Program-made: the position numbers and the translations under genes
From: Glycocaulis profundi
GTDB taxonomy: Bacteria; Pseudomonadota; Alphaproteobacteria; Caulobacterales; Maricaulaceae
Assembly (NCBI GenBank): GCA_007050995.1
Contig: VJOU01000012.1
Coordinates: 46,793-110,792 of the forward strand
Length of the DNA stretch: 64,000 nucleotides
Reading direction: 5' to 3'
In this document: positions 16,998 through 26,295 of the stretch, one piece after another
Layout: each line of letters begins with the position of its first letter
How positions within the stretch are numbered: the first letter of the stretch is position 1
The notes under the pieces: generated by a model
Database searches by the model: none
What the model was told of the DNA's origin: nothing
Seen by the model: only the letters and a program-made list of their open reading frames with translations

Positions 16998-17774
16998 CTA
17001 TCCGGCCCGCGCCGCGCGGCCGCGGGGGCCGTGGAAGTATTCCTGGATCCACGGGTGGGGGTTGTCTTCTAGTTCGGGCACCGGAGCGGTCGCGATCACC
17101 TTCTTCTCGGCCAGCACCGCCACGCGGTCGCAGATGGCGTGCAGGCTGTCGAGATCGTGGGTGATCATGATGACCGTGAGCCCCAGCGTCTTGGAGAGAT
17201 CCTTGATGAGCTCGTCGAACCGGTTCGCCCCGATGGGGTCGAGACCGGCGGTGGGCTCGTCCAGGAACAGCACTTCAGGATCGAGCGCGAGCGCGCGGGC
17301 GAGCCCGGCGCGCTTCTTCATGCCGCCCGACAGGTCGGAGGGGAACTTGTCCGCCGCGTTCGCGGGCAGGCCCGACAGGCCCAGCTTCATGTCCGCGATC
17401 TTCGCCATAAGCGAGCGCGACATGGTCACGTGCTCCTTGAGCGGGACCATGATGTTCTCGCGCACGGTCAGGGAGGAGAACAGGGCCGAGCCCTGAAACA
17501 GCACGCCCCACTCGCTTTCGAGATCGCGCCGCTCCTCCTCGTTGAGCGTGGTCATGTCCCGGCCGTTGTACAGGATTTCGCCCGCCGCCGGGGTCAGCAG
17601 GCCCAGGATCATGTTCAGCAACACCGACTTGCCGGTGCCCGACCCGCCCACGATTCCCAGCACCTCGCCCTTGCGGACCTGAAGATCGAGGCCGTCATGG
17701 ACCACGTGACTGCCGAAGCGGGTCACCAGACCTTTGACCTCGATGATGATCTCGTCGTCGCCCGCCCCGGTCAT
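16998..17774 (-). CDS. mlaF: ABC transporter ATP-binding protein MlaF
   Basis: This 258-residue ATPase has Walker A GGSGTGKS near residues 43-50, signature DLSGGMKKRAGLARAL, Walker B EVLFLDEPTAGLDP and H-loop ITHDL. It powers retrograde or anterograde phospholipid movement with the permease MlaE. Its GTG/ATG region overlaps the mlaE stop by 4 bp (17771-17774), showing translational coupling. Length and motifs are normal. Confidence 0.96.
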   Translation of the reverse strand: MTGAGDDEIIIEVKGLVTRFGSHVVHDGLDLQVRKGEVLGIVGGSGTGKSVLLNMILGLLTPAAGEILYNGRDMTTLNEEERRDLESEWGVLFQGSALFSSLTVRENIMVPLKEHVTMSRSLMAKIADMKLGLSGLPANAADKFPSDLSGGMKKRAGLARALALDPEVLFLDEPTAGLDPIGANRFDELIKDLSKTLGLTVIMITHDLDSLHAICDRVAVLAEKKVIATAPVPELEDNPHPWIQEYFHGPRGRAARAG

Positions 17775-18913
17775 ATGTCCAGCTCCAGGTAGAGCATGGC
17801 GAACAGGGCGTCGATGACGATGACGGCGAAGATCGCCTGCACCACCGAGGCGGTCGTGCGCCGGCCCAGGCTCTCCACGTCGCCCTTAACCTTCATGCCC
17901 TGACGGCAGCCGATGACCGCGATGACGAGGCCGAACACGGGGGCCTTGGACATGCCCACGAAGAACTGGCTCCAGTCGATGGCCGACTGAAGGCGCTGGA
18001 TGAAGAAGGCCGGGGAGATGTCCAGCGTCGCCCAAGACACCACCATCCCGCCGAATATGCCCGCCAGCATGGCCGCCAGCGTCAGCAGCGGCGCCATCAC
18101 CACGCAGGCGATCACCCGCGGCAGGACCAGCGCCTCGAACGGATCGACGCCGATAACCTTCATGGCGTCGATCTCCTGCTGCATCTTCATCGAGCCGATG
18201 GCCGCGGTGAAGGCGGAGTTCGACCGGCCCGCCAGCATGATCGCCGTGATCAGCACGCCGAATTCGCGCAGCACCGCGATGCCCACCAGCTCGACGGTGA
18301 AGATCGAGGCGCCGAAGGTCTCCAGCAGGTTCGCGCCCATGAAGGCCACGACCGCGCCTATGAAGAAGGACAGGACCGCGATGATCGGCAGGGCGTTCAC
18401 GCCCGCGCTCTCCATCGTCGCGATGGTCGCCGTCCAGCGCAGGCGATGGGGGCGGACGGCCGTGGAGGCCGCCGTGGTCAGGGTGCGGCCCAGGAAGGCG
18501 AAGGTGTCCACGGTCTCGTCGCGAAAGCCGATCATGCCGCGGCCGATGCGGGCGAACATCGCCACCACGCCGCCATCGCGCTTGGGTTCGTCCTCGCACT
18601 CGGCCATGCGCTCGCGGACTTCCGCGATCAGGCGGCGGGCGTAGGGGTGCTCGCCCTCGAAGCAGGCGTCGCCGTCGGGATCGTCCGATCCCTCGGTGGC
18701 CTGGCCCAGCAGCCACGCCCCGGCGGTGTCCAGATGTCCCAGCTCGGACAGGTCGATGACAACGCGGCCGGAGGCGGCCTTCATCATCGGCCGTTCGAAG
18801 CGGCCGATCTCGTGGACGGTCCAGTCGCCGGAGGGCTTCAGACGCGTCGCGCCATCGGCCTCGATGACATCGAGACCGGTGGGGTCGTCACGCCTTCCCT
18901 CCACTGTCGCCAT
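17771..18913 (-). CDS. mlaE: MlaE permease with N-terminal STAS (MlaB-like) domain
   Basis: This 380-residue fusion has an N-terminal ~110 residues that form a STAS-like domain (VVIDLSELGHLDTAGAWLL), the equivalent of the separate E. coli MlaB. The MlaE permease follows from about residue 125, with several helices and the family motifs FIGAVVAFMGANLLETFGAS and AGRSNSAFTAAIGSMKMQQEIDAM. Such fusions are regular in alphaproteobacteria, which explains why there is no separate mlaB. AGGGGA lies about 10 nt before the ATG. It is the first gene of the operon, and a palindrome lies 85-98 bp upstream. Confidence 0.94.
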   Translation of the reverse strand: MATVEGRRDDPTGLDVIEADGATRLKPSGDWTVHEIGRFERPMMKAASGRVVIDLSELGHLDTAGAWLLGQATEGSDDPDGDACFEGEHPYARRLIAEVRERMAECEDEPKRDGGVVAMFARIGRGMIGFRDETVDTFAFLGRTLTTAASTAVRPHRLRWTATIATMESAGVNALPIIAVLSFFIGAVVAFMGANLLETFGASIFTVELVGIAVLREFGVLITAIMLAGRSNSAFTAAIGSMKMQQEIDAMKVIGVDPFEALVLPRVIACVVMAPLLTLAAMLAGIFGGMVVSWATLDISPAFFIQRLQSAIDWSQFFVGMSKAPVFGLVIAVIGCRQGMKVKGDVESLGRRTTASVVQAIFAVIVIDALFAMLYLELDI

Positions 18914-18997
18914 GAAGGCCAGTCCCCTGTGACCAAAGCCGCATACGTCCCCATGACGGCATGATTTGGCGGTTTTTCGCCAGCCCCCATCCCCATG

Positions 18998-19011
18998 TCA
19001 ACACGTGTTGA
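18998..19011. promoter_or_regulatory. Perfect 14-bp palindrome upstream of the mla operon
   Basis: TCAACACGTGTTGA is a perfect palindrome in the 117-bp gap between the MFS stop (19031) and the mlaE start (18913). A dimeric regulator controlling mlaEFD is a reasonable guess. It has no T-run and is not a terminator. Confidence 0.45.
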
Positions 19012-19030
19012 TCTGAGCCGGTTCCGCTCC

Positions 19031-20200
19031 TCAGGATACGCGGGAACGGCGCAGAAGGATTACCGCGCATAGCAGTCCGAGCCCGGACGGCAGCGCCATG
19101 GCCGCGAACCCCGCCGTGCCGAAGCTCGCATAGACCACGCCCGACGCCATGGTCGCGCCCGCCAGTATGATGCCGCCCGACAGCGCGGAATTGACCGCCT
19201 GGGCGCTGGCCGCGAAGCGCTCGGGCGCGTGGTCTGCGGCGTAGCGCAGGAACCCGATATAGGTCGCCGCGAAGGTCAGGCTGTGCAGGGTCTGCAGCGC
19301 GAACAGCGCGGCCACGGGCGGCGACAGCGCGAGCAGTCCCCAGCGCAGGAGCGACGCCGCCCCGCCCACGGTCATCAGCATGGCCGGGCTGACGCGCCGC
19401 AGGAAACGCGAGGACAGGGCGAGGAAGACGATCTCCGCCCCCACTCCGAAGGCCCACAGGAATCCGACCACCTGAGCGGACACTCCGTCCGCCCGCCAGG
19501 CGACCGCGGAGAAGGCGTAGTAGAAGCCATGCGCGCCCTGGATCAGCGCCGAGGCGGCGAAGGCCAGCGGCAGGCCCGCGGCCAGCAGCGGGTGCGGGCC
19601 GCCCTTGGACGGCTCGGGCGCGGCCTCACCGCCCGCGATGCGCCGTCCGGCGGGCAGCAGCAGCGCGCACAGCGCGGTCAGCCCCGCCCCGCCGATCACC
19701 CACCACAGGGCCGCCTCGCCCCCTGCCCTGGCGATCAGCCAGCCCGCGATGATGTTGCCCGCGATGAAGGCCGCCGAGCCCAGCGCCCGGGCGGGACCGA
19801 AGCTGAACGCGCCCATGCGCGCCCGGCCCATCGCGAAGGCGTCGATCAGGGGGATGATTCCGGTGAAGGCCGCCCCGCCCGCGAAGGCCAGCGCGATGAT
19901 CAGCCACGGATGGGTGGCGGGCACGTGCAGCAGGAAGGTGAAGGCCGAGGCCGCGCAGAACGCGATCACGCAGTCGCGCCGCCGGGCGGCGCGGTCCGAC
20001 CACACCGCGCCCAGAGGGGCGGCGACCATGCGCCCCGCCATGCCCGCCGCCGCCCCCAGCCCGATCAGTTCAGGGCTCAGCCCCCGCGCCTCGAACCAGA
20101 CCGGCATGTAGGGCAGATAGGCGCCGAACCCCAGATAGAAGGCCGCGTAGAACAGCGCGAAGCGGGGGCCTTCCCGGCTGGCGAGGGTGGCGAGGTTCAT
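19031..20200 (-). CDS. MFS transporter (MFS_1-like / HcaT-type)
   Basis: This 389-residue protein has about 12 predicted helices and resembles the 3-phenylpropionate-transporter (HcaT) branch. Visible are the N-terminal FALFYAAFYLGFGAYLPYMPVWFEARGLSPELIGL, the loop between helices 2 and 3 (APLGAVWSDRAARRRD), and LHSLTFAATYIGFLRYAADHAPERFAASAQA in the second half, which is typical of this branch. The substrate cannot be inferred. The ATG at 20200 is where homology to the family begins; the longer frame is antisense to the glycosyltransferase. It is transcribed divergently from that gene. Confidence 0.92.
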   Translation of the reverse strand: MNLATLASREGPRFALFYAAFYLGFGAYLPYMPVWFEARGLSPELIGLGAAAGMAGRMVAAPLGAVWSDRAARRRDCVIAFCAASAFTFLLHVPATHPWLIIALAFAGGAAFTGIIPLIDAFAMGRARMGAFSFGPARALGSAAFIAGNIIAGWLIARAGGEAALWWVIGGAGLTALCALLLPAGRRIAGGEAAPEPSKGGPHPLLAAGLPLAFAASALIQGAHGFYYAFSAVAWRADGVSAQVVGFLWAFGVGAEIVFLALSSRFLRRVSPAMLMTVGGAASLLRWGLLALSPPVAALFALQTLHSLTFAATYIGFLRYAADHAPERFAASAQAVNSALSGGIILAGATMASGVVYASFGTAGFAAMALPSGLGLLCAVILLRRSRVS

Positions 20201-20251
20201 GAGACGGGCTTTAACCCGCGTCCGCCCGTCTTCATAGCCGCCTGACGCGCT

Positions 20252-20266
20252 GTGAACAGCGTTCAC
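20252..20266. promoter_or_regulatory. Inverted repeat in divergent promoter region
   Basis: GTGAAC-AGC-GTTCAC forms a perfect 6+3+6 inverted repeat about midway between the MFS start (20200) and the glycosyltransferase start (20312). It lies just upstream of the candidate -35 box for the latter, the position expected for an operator shared by divergent genes. Confidence 0.4.
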
Positions 20267-20273
20267 GCGGGAC

Positions 20274-20302
20274 TTGGCGGGGCGCGCAGGCGCGTCTAGC
20301 TT
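20274..20302 (+). promoter_or_regulatory. Candidate promoter of the glycosyltransferase operon
   Basis: TTGGCG (20274-20279) and TAGCTT (20297-20302) are separated by 17 bp, giving an expected transcription start at about 20308-20310. The start codon is at 20312 and no Shine-Dalgarno sequence precedes it, so the message would be leaderless or nearly so. Confidence 0.4.
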
Positions 20303-20311
20303 CGCGCGTTC

Positions 20312-21619
20312 ATGAAAGACGCCCTGGACCTTCTCGACCCGCCGCCCGCCGCCGCCCCGTCCGGGGCGGGTCTGCGCGTGCTCGTGTCGAGCTACCGTTC
20401 CAACCCCCATGTGGGCGGACAGGGCGTGTATGTGCGCGAACTGACCCGCGCCCTGAAGGACGAAGGCTGCGAGGTCACGGTGATCTCCGGGCCGCCCTAT
20501 CCGGTTCTGGATGAGGGCGTCGCGCTGATCGAGCTGCCGTCGCTGGACCTGTTCGAGACGGACAACGCCATGCTGGCCCTGCGCTGGCGGCATCTGATGG
20601 ACGGGGCGGACCGGCATGAATGGCTGGCCCACAACACCGGCGCGTTCGGAGAGATGACCGCCTTCTCGATCCGGCTGGAGCGCTTCATCCGCGAGCATGG
20701 CGACCGCTTTGACGTGATCCACGACAACCAGACTCTGGCCATGGGCATGGCGCGGATCGACCAGCGGCTCAAGCCGGTGGTCACCACCCTGCACCACCCC
20801 ATCCACATCGACCGCGATTTCGCGGTGGCGGGGGCGAAGAACCTGACCTACCGCATCCTCGCCCGGCGCTGGCATTCCTTCGTGACGGTGCAGGCCAAGG
20901 CCGGGCGGCGGCTGTCGCGCTTCCTGGCCGTCTCCGCGGCGGCGCGGGACGCGTATGCCGCGCGCTGCCGGATCAATCCCGCCCGCGTGTCGGTCGCCCA
21001 TAACGGCATCGACCACGCGGCCTTCCGCCCCGATCCGTCCGTCCAGAGAGAGCCGGGCCTGATCGCGGCGATGGCGAGCGCGGACGTGCCGATCAAGGGG
21101 CTGGACGTGCTGATCGGCGCGCTGGCCCTGATCGCGCCCGAGCGCCCCGATCTGCGGCTGGAGGTGGTCGGGTCGCTGCGTGACGGACCGACGAAACGGG
21201 CGCTGGAGGCCACGGGGCTGTCGGACCGGGTGACGTTCCGCTCCGGCCTGACCCGCGAGGAGATCGCGGACCTGTACCGCCGGGCGGGCGTGTTCGTGTC
21301 CGCCTCGCGCTTCGAGGGTTTCGGCTTTCCCGCCGCAGAAGCGATGGCCTGCGGCGCGCCGGTGATCGTGTCAGACGGCGGCGCCCTGCCTGAAGTCGCC
21401 GGAGACGCGGGGATCGTGACGCCGGTCGGGGATGCCAAAGCGCTGGCCCACGCCATCGCGGACGTCATGGACGACGAGACCCTGCGCGCGCGCATGAGCG
21501 CGGCGGGCGCGGCGCGCGCGGCGTCGGCTTTCCGCTGGAGCCTGCACGCCCAGGCCGCGATACGGCTCTATCGCGAGGCGCTGGGCGAGGCGGCGGTGGC
21601 CGAGGAGATGCTGGCGTGA
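20312..21619 (+). CDS. Glycosyltransferase family 4
   Basis: This 435-residue GT-B enzyme has the N-terminal sugar-acceptor domain motif [23 protein letters not shown] (about 37-59). The C-terminal donor-binding domain has the EX7E motif in [31 protein letters not shown]. Proteins of this type transfer an activated sugar to lipid or glycan carriers. It is the first gene of a coupled trio, its stop overlapping the methyltransferase start by 4 bp (GTGA). Leaderless expression is likely. The substrate is unknown. Confidence 0.93.
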   Translation: MKDALDLLDPPPAAAPSGAGLRVLVSSYRSNPHVGGQGVYVRELTRALKDEGCEVTVISGPPYPVLDEGVALIELPSLDLFETDNAMLALRWRHLMDGADRHEWLAHNTGAFGEMTAFSIRLERFIREHGDRFDVIHDNQTLAMGMARIDQRLKPVVTTLHHPIHIDRDFAVAGAKNLTYRILARRWHSFVTVQAKAGRRLSRFLAVSAAARDAYAARCRINPARVSVAHNGIDHAAFRPDPSVQREPGLIAAMASADVPIKGLDVLIGALALIAPERPDLRLEVVGSLRDGPTKRALEATGLSDRVTFRSGLTREEIADLYRRAGVFVSASRFEGFGFPAAEAMACGAPVIVSDGGALPEVAGDAGIVTPVGDAKALAHAIADVMDDETLRARMSAAGAARAASAFRWSLHAQAAIRLYREALGEAAVAEEMLA

Positions 21620-22335
21620 TCACGCTCGATCTGGACCGCATGGGCCTGAAGGACGGCGACCGGGTGCTGGATCTGGGCTGCGGCCGGGGACGGCACCTGC
21701 ACGGGCTTCACCTGCATGCGCGCGACCTGCACATCACCGGCCTGGATCTGGACGCGGACGACCTGAAGGCCGCCAAGGCGGGCTTCGCCGAGCTGCCGCC
21801 CGCCCCGGACGGCTCGGCGCGGACCGCCGCCTTCACCGTGGGCGACGCCAACCGCCTGCCCTTCGCGGACGCCAGCTTCGATGCGGTGATCTGTTCGGAA
21901 GTGCTCGAACACCTGCCCGACGTCGACGCCGCGCTGGACGAGATCGACCGCGTGCTGCGCCCCGGCGGCGCGTTCGCCCTGTCCGTGCCCCGATACTGGC
22001 CCGAAGTGATCTGCTGGAAGCTGTCGGACGCCTATCCCAACACGCCCGGCGGGCATGTGCGCATCTTCCGTGACGGCGCCCTGCGGCGGCAGGTGGAGAC
22101 GCGCGGCTACCGCTTCACCCGGCGGCACTGGGCCCACGCGCTGCACAGCCCCTACTGGTGGCTGCGATGCGCGAAATGGGCGCGGCAGGAGGAGAGCCGC
22201 ATGGTGGCGGCCTATAAAAAACTCCTCGAATGGGACCTGATGAGCCGCCCGCGCCTGACTCGCTGGACCGAAGCGGCCCTGAACCCGGTCATGGGCAAGT
22301 CGGTGGCGCTCTATTTCGAAAAGGCCCGGCCATGA
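21616..22335 (+). CDS. Class I SAM-dependent methyltransferase
   Basis: This 239-residue methyltransferase_11-type protein has SAM motif [18 protein letters not shown] (about 18-34), acidic loop GLDLDADDL, and motif [26 protein letters not shown] and RVLRPGGAF. The C-terminal ~90 residues, with Trp/His-rich [18 protein letters not shown], may sit at the membrane. It starts with GTG inside the glycosyltransferase stop and ends with ATGA overlapping the toroid gene. The three proteins are thus made together and probably act on one molecule. Confidence 0.92.
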   Translation: MITLDLDRMGLKDGDRVLDLGCGRGRHLHGLHLHARDLHITGLDLDADDLKAAKAGFAELPPAPDGSARTAAFTVGDANRLPFADASFDAVICSEVLEHLPDVDAALDEIDRVLRPGGAFALSVPRYWPEVICWKLSDAYPNTPGGHVRIFRDGALRRQVETRGYRFTRRHWAHALHSPYWWLRCAKWARQEESRMVAAYKKLLEWDLMSRPRLTRWTEAALNPVMGKSVALYFEKARP

Positions 22336-23432
22336 GCCCCCGCCCCACCCATGGCGGCATCGACATCCGCGCCTGCGCGGACTGGATCGAGCGCCTGCAG
22401 CGCCGGGACGGGACCATCCCGTGGGTGGAGACCGGCGTGTGGGATCCGTGGAACCACGGCGAGAGCGCCATGGGACTGGCCGTCGCGGGCCGGGGCGAGG
22501 CCGTGCACAAGGCGCTCGACGCCCTTGAGGACCGTCAGGAGGCCGATGGCGGCTGGACCGGGGAACTGGGCGCGGGCATTCCCATGGACGAGAGCGGCGA
22601 GCGCATCGCCCCGCCCGCCATTCCCGTCACCGCGCGGGACACCAACTTCACCGGCTATGCCGCCGTCACGGTGCTCAAATGCGCGCTGGCGCTGGACGAG
22701 CCGCGCCTGATCACGCGCCATGCGGACATGGTCGAGCGGGCGCTCGACTGGGTCGCCGCGCGCCAGACCGCCCATGGCGATATCGTTTGGCGCGATCCCG
22801 ACCCCGACCAGCCGCTCGAGGATGTGGACTCCCTGCGCGCGGGCAACGCCTCGCTGTTCAAGAGCTTCGAATGCGGGCTGCGCCTGATGGACCTGCTCGA
22901 CCGGCAGCGCCCCGACTGGGCGCGGGCGCGGGACGGCATCGCCAAGGCCCTCATCGAGCGCCCCGCCCGCTTCGACCGCAGGATCGACCGCTCGGGCTAC
23001 GCCATGGACTGGTATTATCCGGTCCTGACCGGCGTGCTCACCGGCGAAGCCGCCCGCGCCCGGCTTGCCGAGGGCTGGGCGCGCTTCGTGGTGGCCGATC
23101 TGGGCGCGCGCTGCGTGACCGGCGAGCCCTGGGTGACCGTGGCCGAGACCGCCGAGCTCGCGCTGGCCTGCCTGTCGGCGGGCATGCGCGAGCAGGCCCG
23201 GACCCTGATCTCGGAGCTTGCGCCCCTATCCGCGAAGGACGGCGGGTTCTGGATGGGCTGGCAGTATGATCTGGGCGTGGCCTGGCCGAAGGAACGCCCA
23301 AGCTGGACGGCCGGCGCAGTGATCCTCGCCGCGGAGGCGCTCGACGGCGAGGCCCCGGGCGCGGACCTGCTCGTGCGTCACGCCCGGCCTGACGCATGGA
23401 CGCGCCACGGATCGGAGATCCGGGCGCGCTGA
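22332..23432 (+). CDS. Alpha/alpha-toroid (prenyltransferase/squalene-cyclase-like) protein
   Basis: The start ATG 22332 overlaps the methyltransferase stop. The 366 residues show repeated helical hairpins with GxxxW-type motifs: [40 protein letters not shown] and [11 protein letters not shown]. This is the toroid fold of terpene cyclases, prenyltransferase beta subunits and similar proteins. I find no DxDD cyclase motif, so it may be a binding or lyase-type toroid rather than a terpene cyclase. No signal peptide or membrane segment is seen. The name prenyltransferase used for such genes is structural only. Confidence 0.85.
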   Translation: MSPRPTHGGIDIRACADWIERLQRRDGTIPWVETGVWDPWNHGESAMGLAVAGRGEAVHKALDALEDRQEADGGWTGELGAGIPMDESGERIAPPAIPVTARDTNFTGYAAVTVLKCALALDEPRLITRHADMVERALDWVAARQTAHGDIVWRDPDPDQPLEDVDSLRAGNASLFKSFECGLRLMDLLDRQRPDWARARDGIAKALIERPARFDRRIDRSGYAMDWYYPVLTGVLTGEAARARLAEGWARFVVADLGARCVTGEPWVTVAETAELALACLSAGMREQARTLISELAPLSAKDGGFWMGWQYDLGVAWPKERPSWTAGAVILAAEALDGEAPGADLLVRHARPDAWTRHGSEIRAR

Positions 23433-23560
23433 AGGCCGAATTGGCCATTCCGACCAATGGCATCACAAAAAAATCGTCGCTTCACCTTGCGGTGCAGCAT
23501 GGGCCGGGCCTAGAACGCGGGTCCCTCTCATCACCCCTCCCCCCGGAGTGACGACATCTC

Positions 23561-26254
23561 ATGAAATATTCGACTTCCGCCGTCCTGCTGGGCGGCGTCT
23601 CGCTTTTCGCCGTCGCCGCCTGCTCGCCTGCCGACGCCCCGCCCCAGACCATGGCCGCCCCCGCCATCGAGCTGATCGATGACGGACGCCATGGCGGCAT
23701 GGGCCCCGTCTTCGTCAGCTTCGACGCGCGCGGCGGCGAACCGGCGGACGGCTTCATCCGCAACTGTCCCGGCCATGTCGCCGGCGAGGGCGTTCCCGTG
23801 CGTCTCATGAGCGAGACCTACGAGCTTCACGTGAGCGCGTCCGCGGAGAGCCTGGCCGGTCTGGTAGTCCGCGATTCCGAGGATGGATATGCCTGCGTTC
23901 GCGCCGAGGACGGCATCGCCTCGCACCGGTTCGAGACCCCCGATCGCGGAGAGTACCGGGTCTGGCCCGCCCTGGCCGGAAGCGGCGCGCAGGCCCGCGT
24001 CCGTCTGGGCGTGTCCGAGTTCGAGGTTCAGCGCGGCGCGCTGCGCCCGTTCGACATCGACACGCTCGGCGAGGCGCGGCTGGGCACGGTCGTTTTCGAA
24101 CCCGAAGAGGATGACGGACGCCAGCGGATCGCCCGCGGGCCGATCCAGTCGCCCGACTCGATGCGCCAGGCGAACAGCAGCTGCCCCGGCCATGGCGATC
24201 TGTCCGCGCCCGACGTCACGCTCACGCTGGACGGCGAAGAGGATCGCCTGAGCCTTTACGCCACGAGCTCCACCGATCTGGTGATCGCCGTCCTGGCCCC
24301 GGACGGGGAATGGCACTGCAATGACGACTTCAGCGGTCTGGACCCCGCGGTGGTCCTGAGCGGCGCGCCCGAGGGCGATTATCAGATCTGGACCGGCTCC
24401 TTCTCACAGAACGCGAGCGGCAGCCACGAGACCTTCGCCATCCGGGGCGAGCCGGACTGGTCCGATGACGGTTCGGGATCGGGGTCCATCGACCTCACGC
24501 CCTCGGCGGGCGTGACCGACGCCTCGGCGCTGGACTGGGAGGCCGAGCCCGCCTTCGGCGTGCTGGAACTGACCGGCGAAGACGGCCACCCCAGCCTTCA
24601 GACCCGGTTCGACGGCGGCGACAGCGCCCGCGATCTGGGCTTCGCCTGCGTGGGCTGGATGGACTTCAGCCGCCCCGACGCCGTGGTGCGGACGGGCGAG
24701 ACCGCCGAGCGCCTGTCCATTTACGCGGTCTCGGATCGCGACACGGCCATGGTGGTGCGCGCGCCGGACGGCGAGATCCTGTGCAATGACGATTTCGAGG
24801 GGCTCGATCCCGCGGTGCAGATCGGCGACGCCGAGCCGGGCGATTACGCGGTCTGGGTCGGCGGGTATTCGGGCGGCGAAGGCGTGGCGCTCGTGTCCGC
24901 CACGACCGCGGAGCCCGACTGGTCGCAGCAGGTCGCGGGGCCGGGCGCGGTCAGCGGCGATGAATGGCTGACCCGCGAAGAGCTCGACGCCATCCACCCC
25001 CTGCTCGGCGCGCCTCTGGCGGCGCTCGAAACCCTCGCCCTGGGCCATATCCTGCTCATCGACGAAACGCCTGAGATCGACGGCGAGGACGGATATGTCC
25101 GGGCGGAGTTCCCGGATCTTTCGCTGATGCCGGCAGATGGCGGCGAACGCGTGGACATGAGCGGGGCCGTCCTGGAGGCCGAACGGCTCGACGACGCCCT
25201 GATCTCGGTGCGTCTCACGTTGCCCTCGTCCGCGCCCCTGACCCGTTGGGACGACGGGGATTCGGGCACGCTGGACATCGCCGACTTCCAGTTCCAGGGC
25301 GTCCTGCATGAACAGACCGGCCTGTTCGTGGATATTTCCGCGGACGCGGCGGGCATCGCCTCCTCAGCGGCGGACGGCACGGCCACTGCCGAGCTCGAGC
25401 TGTTCCAGGCCCGGCTGGACGCTCAGGAGACTGGCGGCGGCCTGTGGTCGATCTCCAACATGATGGACCTGTCGGGCCTGCGTTTCCTGGACGCGGTGGA
25501 GGGTCTGTCCATCGGCAACCTGACCGCCCGCGAAGTCACCCGCGAGGCGGATCTGGCCGAGCTCGCGGAGCTGGCGCGCGTTCATCCCGACTCCCATGCC
25601 CCCGATCCCGCGACCATGGCCGCGCATTTCGGACGGACCCTTCAGGCCTTCGGCTCGGGAGAATGGTCCTACGCGGCGCAGGACGTTGTCATCGGCGCGC
25701 CGGGGTCGGCGGACGCGATCAGCATCCATTCCGTCCACTATGAGGGCGAGGTCTCGGGCCTGCGCGAGGGCGACGCGGTCCTGACCCTGAGCGCCGCCGT
25801 GCGCGAGATCGACACCGGCGGCAGCCCGGTCCCCACGGGTCTGGCCGTCGAAGACGGGCGGGCGAGCCTGCGCGTCTCGGGCCTGCCGGACTCGGCCGAG
25901 CTGGCCGAGCTGGTGGAGGTTTCCTCCGGCGGACCGCAGTGGGCGTTTCAGGCACTGAACGAGACCGGCGCGGACATCGAGCTCGACGCGCGGATCCTGT
26001 TCGCCGCCAGCCGGGTGGACGCGGACGGCGCCCTGTCGGCCGCGCCCGGCGGCGGGATGACGGGCGAGGTCACGCTTCTGATCGAGGATGTGGACGCGCT
26101 GGCGGCCGCCTTCGGCGAGATCGATCAGGAATTCGCCCGCCTGCTGACCGGAACGGCGGAGCCCCATGAGGACGCGAGCCGCATCGTGCTGAACTTTGAA
26201 GAGGGCGGCGCGATCCTGGTCAACGGGGCGCCGATAGACGACGTCCTGCGCTGA
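23561..26254 (+). CDS. Large lipoprotein with three PPC-like repeats and an unassigned C-terminal domain
   Basis: This 897-residue protein has a signal peptide and a lipobox VAAC (C21). Three repeats of about 140-155 residues follow. Each contains a cysteine pair 43-45 residues apart (C69/C112, C208/C253, C363/C408) and, in repeats 2 and 3, APDGE-x-x-CNDDF-x-GLDPAV followed by GDY-x-VW-x-G. This resembles the bacterial pre-peptidase C-terminal (PPC) beta-sandwich. The remaining ~430 residues, acidic and with alternating strands, may be related to DUF945/AsmA-like lipid or envelope proteins, but I cannot assign them. AT-rich sequence with a long 128-bp gap precedes it. It probably faces the periplasm or cell surface. 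Confidence 0.88.
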   Translation: MKYSTSAVLLGGVSLFAVAACSPADAPPQTMAAPAIELIDDGRHGGMGPVFVSFDARGGEPADGFIRNCPGHVAGEGVPVRLMSETYELHVSASAESLAGLVVRDSEDGYACVRAEDGIASHRFETPDRGEYRVWPALAGSGAQARVRLGVSEFEVQRGALRPFDIDTLGEARLGTVVFEPEEDDGRQRIARGPIQSPDSMRQANSSCPGHGDLSAPDVTLTLDGEEDRLSLYATSSTDLVIAVLAPDGEWHCNDDFSGLDPAVVLSGAPEGDYQIWTGSFSQNASGSHETFAIRGEPDWSDDGSGSGSIDLTPSAGVTDASALDWEAEPAFGVLELTGEDGHPSLQTRFDGGDSARDLGFACVGWMDFSRPDAVVRTGETAERLSIYAVSDRDTAMVVRAPDGEILCNDDFEGLDPAVQIGDAEPGDYAVWVGGYSGGEGVALVSATTAEPDWSQQVAGPGAVSGDEWLTREELDAIHPLLGAPLAALETLALGHILLIDETPEIDGEDGYVRAEFPDLSLMPADGGERVDMSGAVLEAERLDDALISVRLTLPSSAPLTRWDDGDSGTLDIADFQFQGVLHEQTGLFVDISADAAGIASSAADGTATAELELFQARLDAQETGGGLWSISNMMDLSGLRFLDAVEGLSIGNLTAREVTREADLAELAELARVHPDSHAPDPATMAAHFGRTLQAFGSGEWSYAAQDVVIGAPGSADAISIHSVHYEGEVSGLREGDAVLTLSAAVREIDTGGSPVPTGLAVEDGRASLRVSGLPDSAELAELVEVSSGGPQWAFQALNETGADIELDARILFAASRVDADGALSAAPGGGMTGEVTLLIEDVDALAAAFGEIDQEFARLLTGTAEPHEDASRIVLNFEEGGAILVNGAPIDDVLR

Positions 26255-26262
26255 CTCCGGCC

Positions 26263-26287
26263 CGGCCCCGCCTCCACGGCGGGGCCG
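26263..26287. terminator. GC-rich hairpin between convergent genes (possible terminator)
   Basis: CGGCCCCGCC and GGCGGGGCCG form a 10-bp stem with a 5-nt loop between the convergent 897-residue lipoprotein gene and the methyltransferase gene. There is no T-run, so intrinsic termination is uncertain. Confidence 0.35.
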
Positions 26288-26295
26288 TCTGCGCC

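Noticed and set aside
18967..18982. TGGCG - loop - CGCCA hairpin downstream of the MFS gene
   Set aside because: Only 5 bp of stem and the T-run lies in the loop rather than after it.
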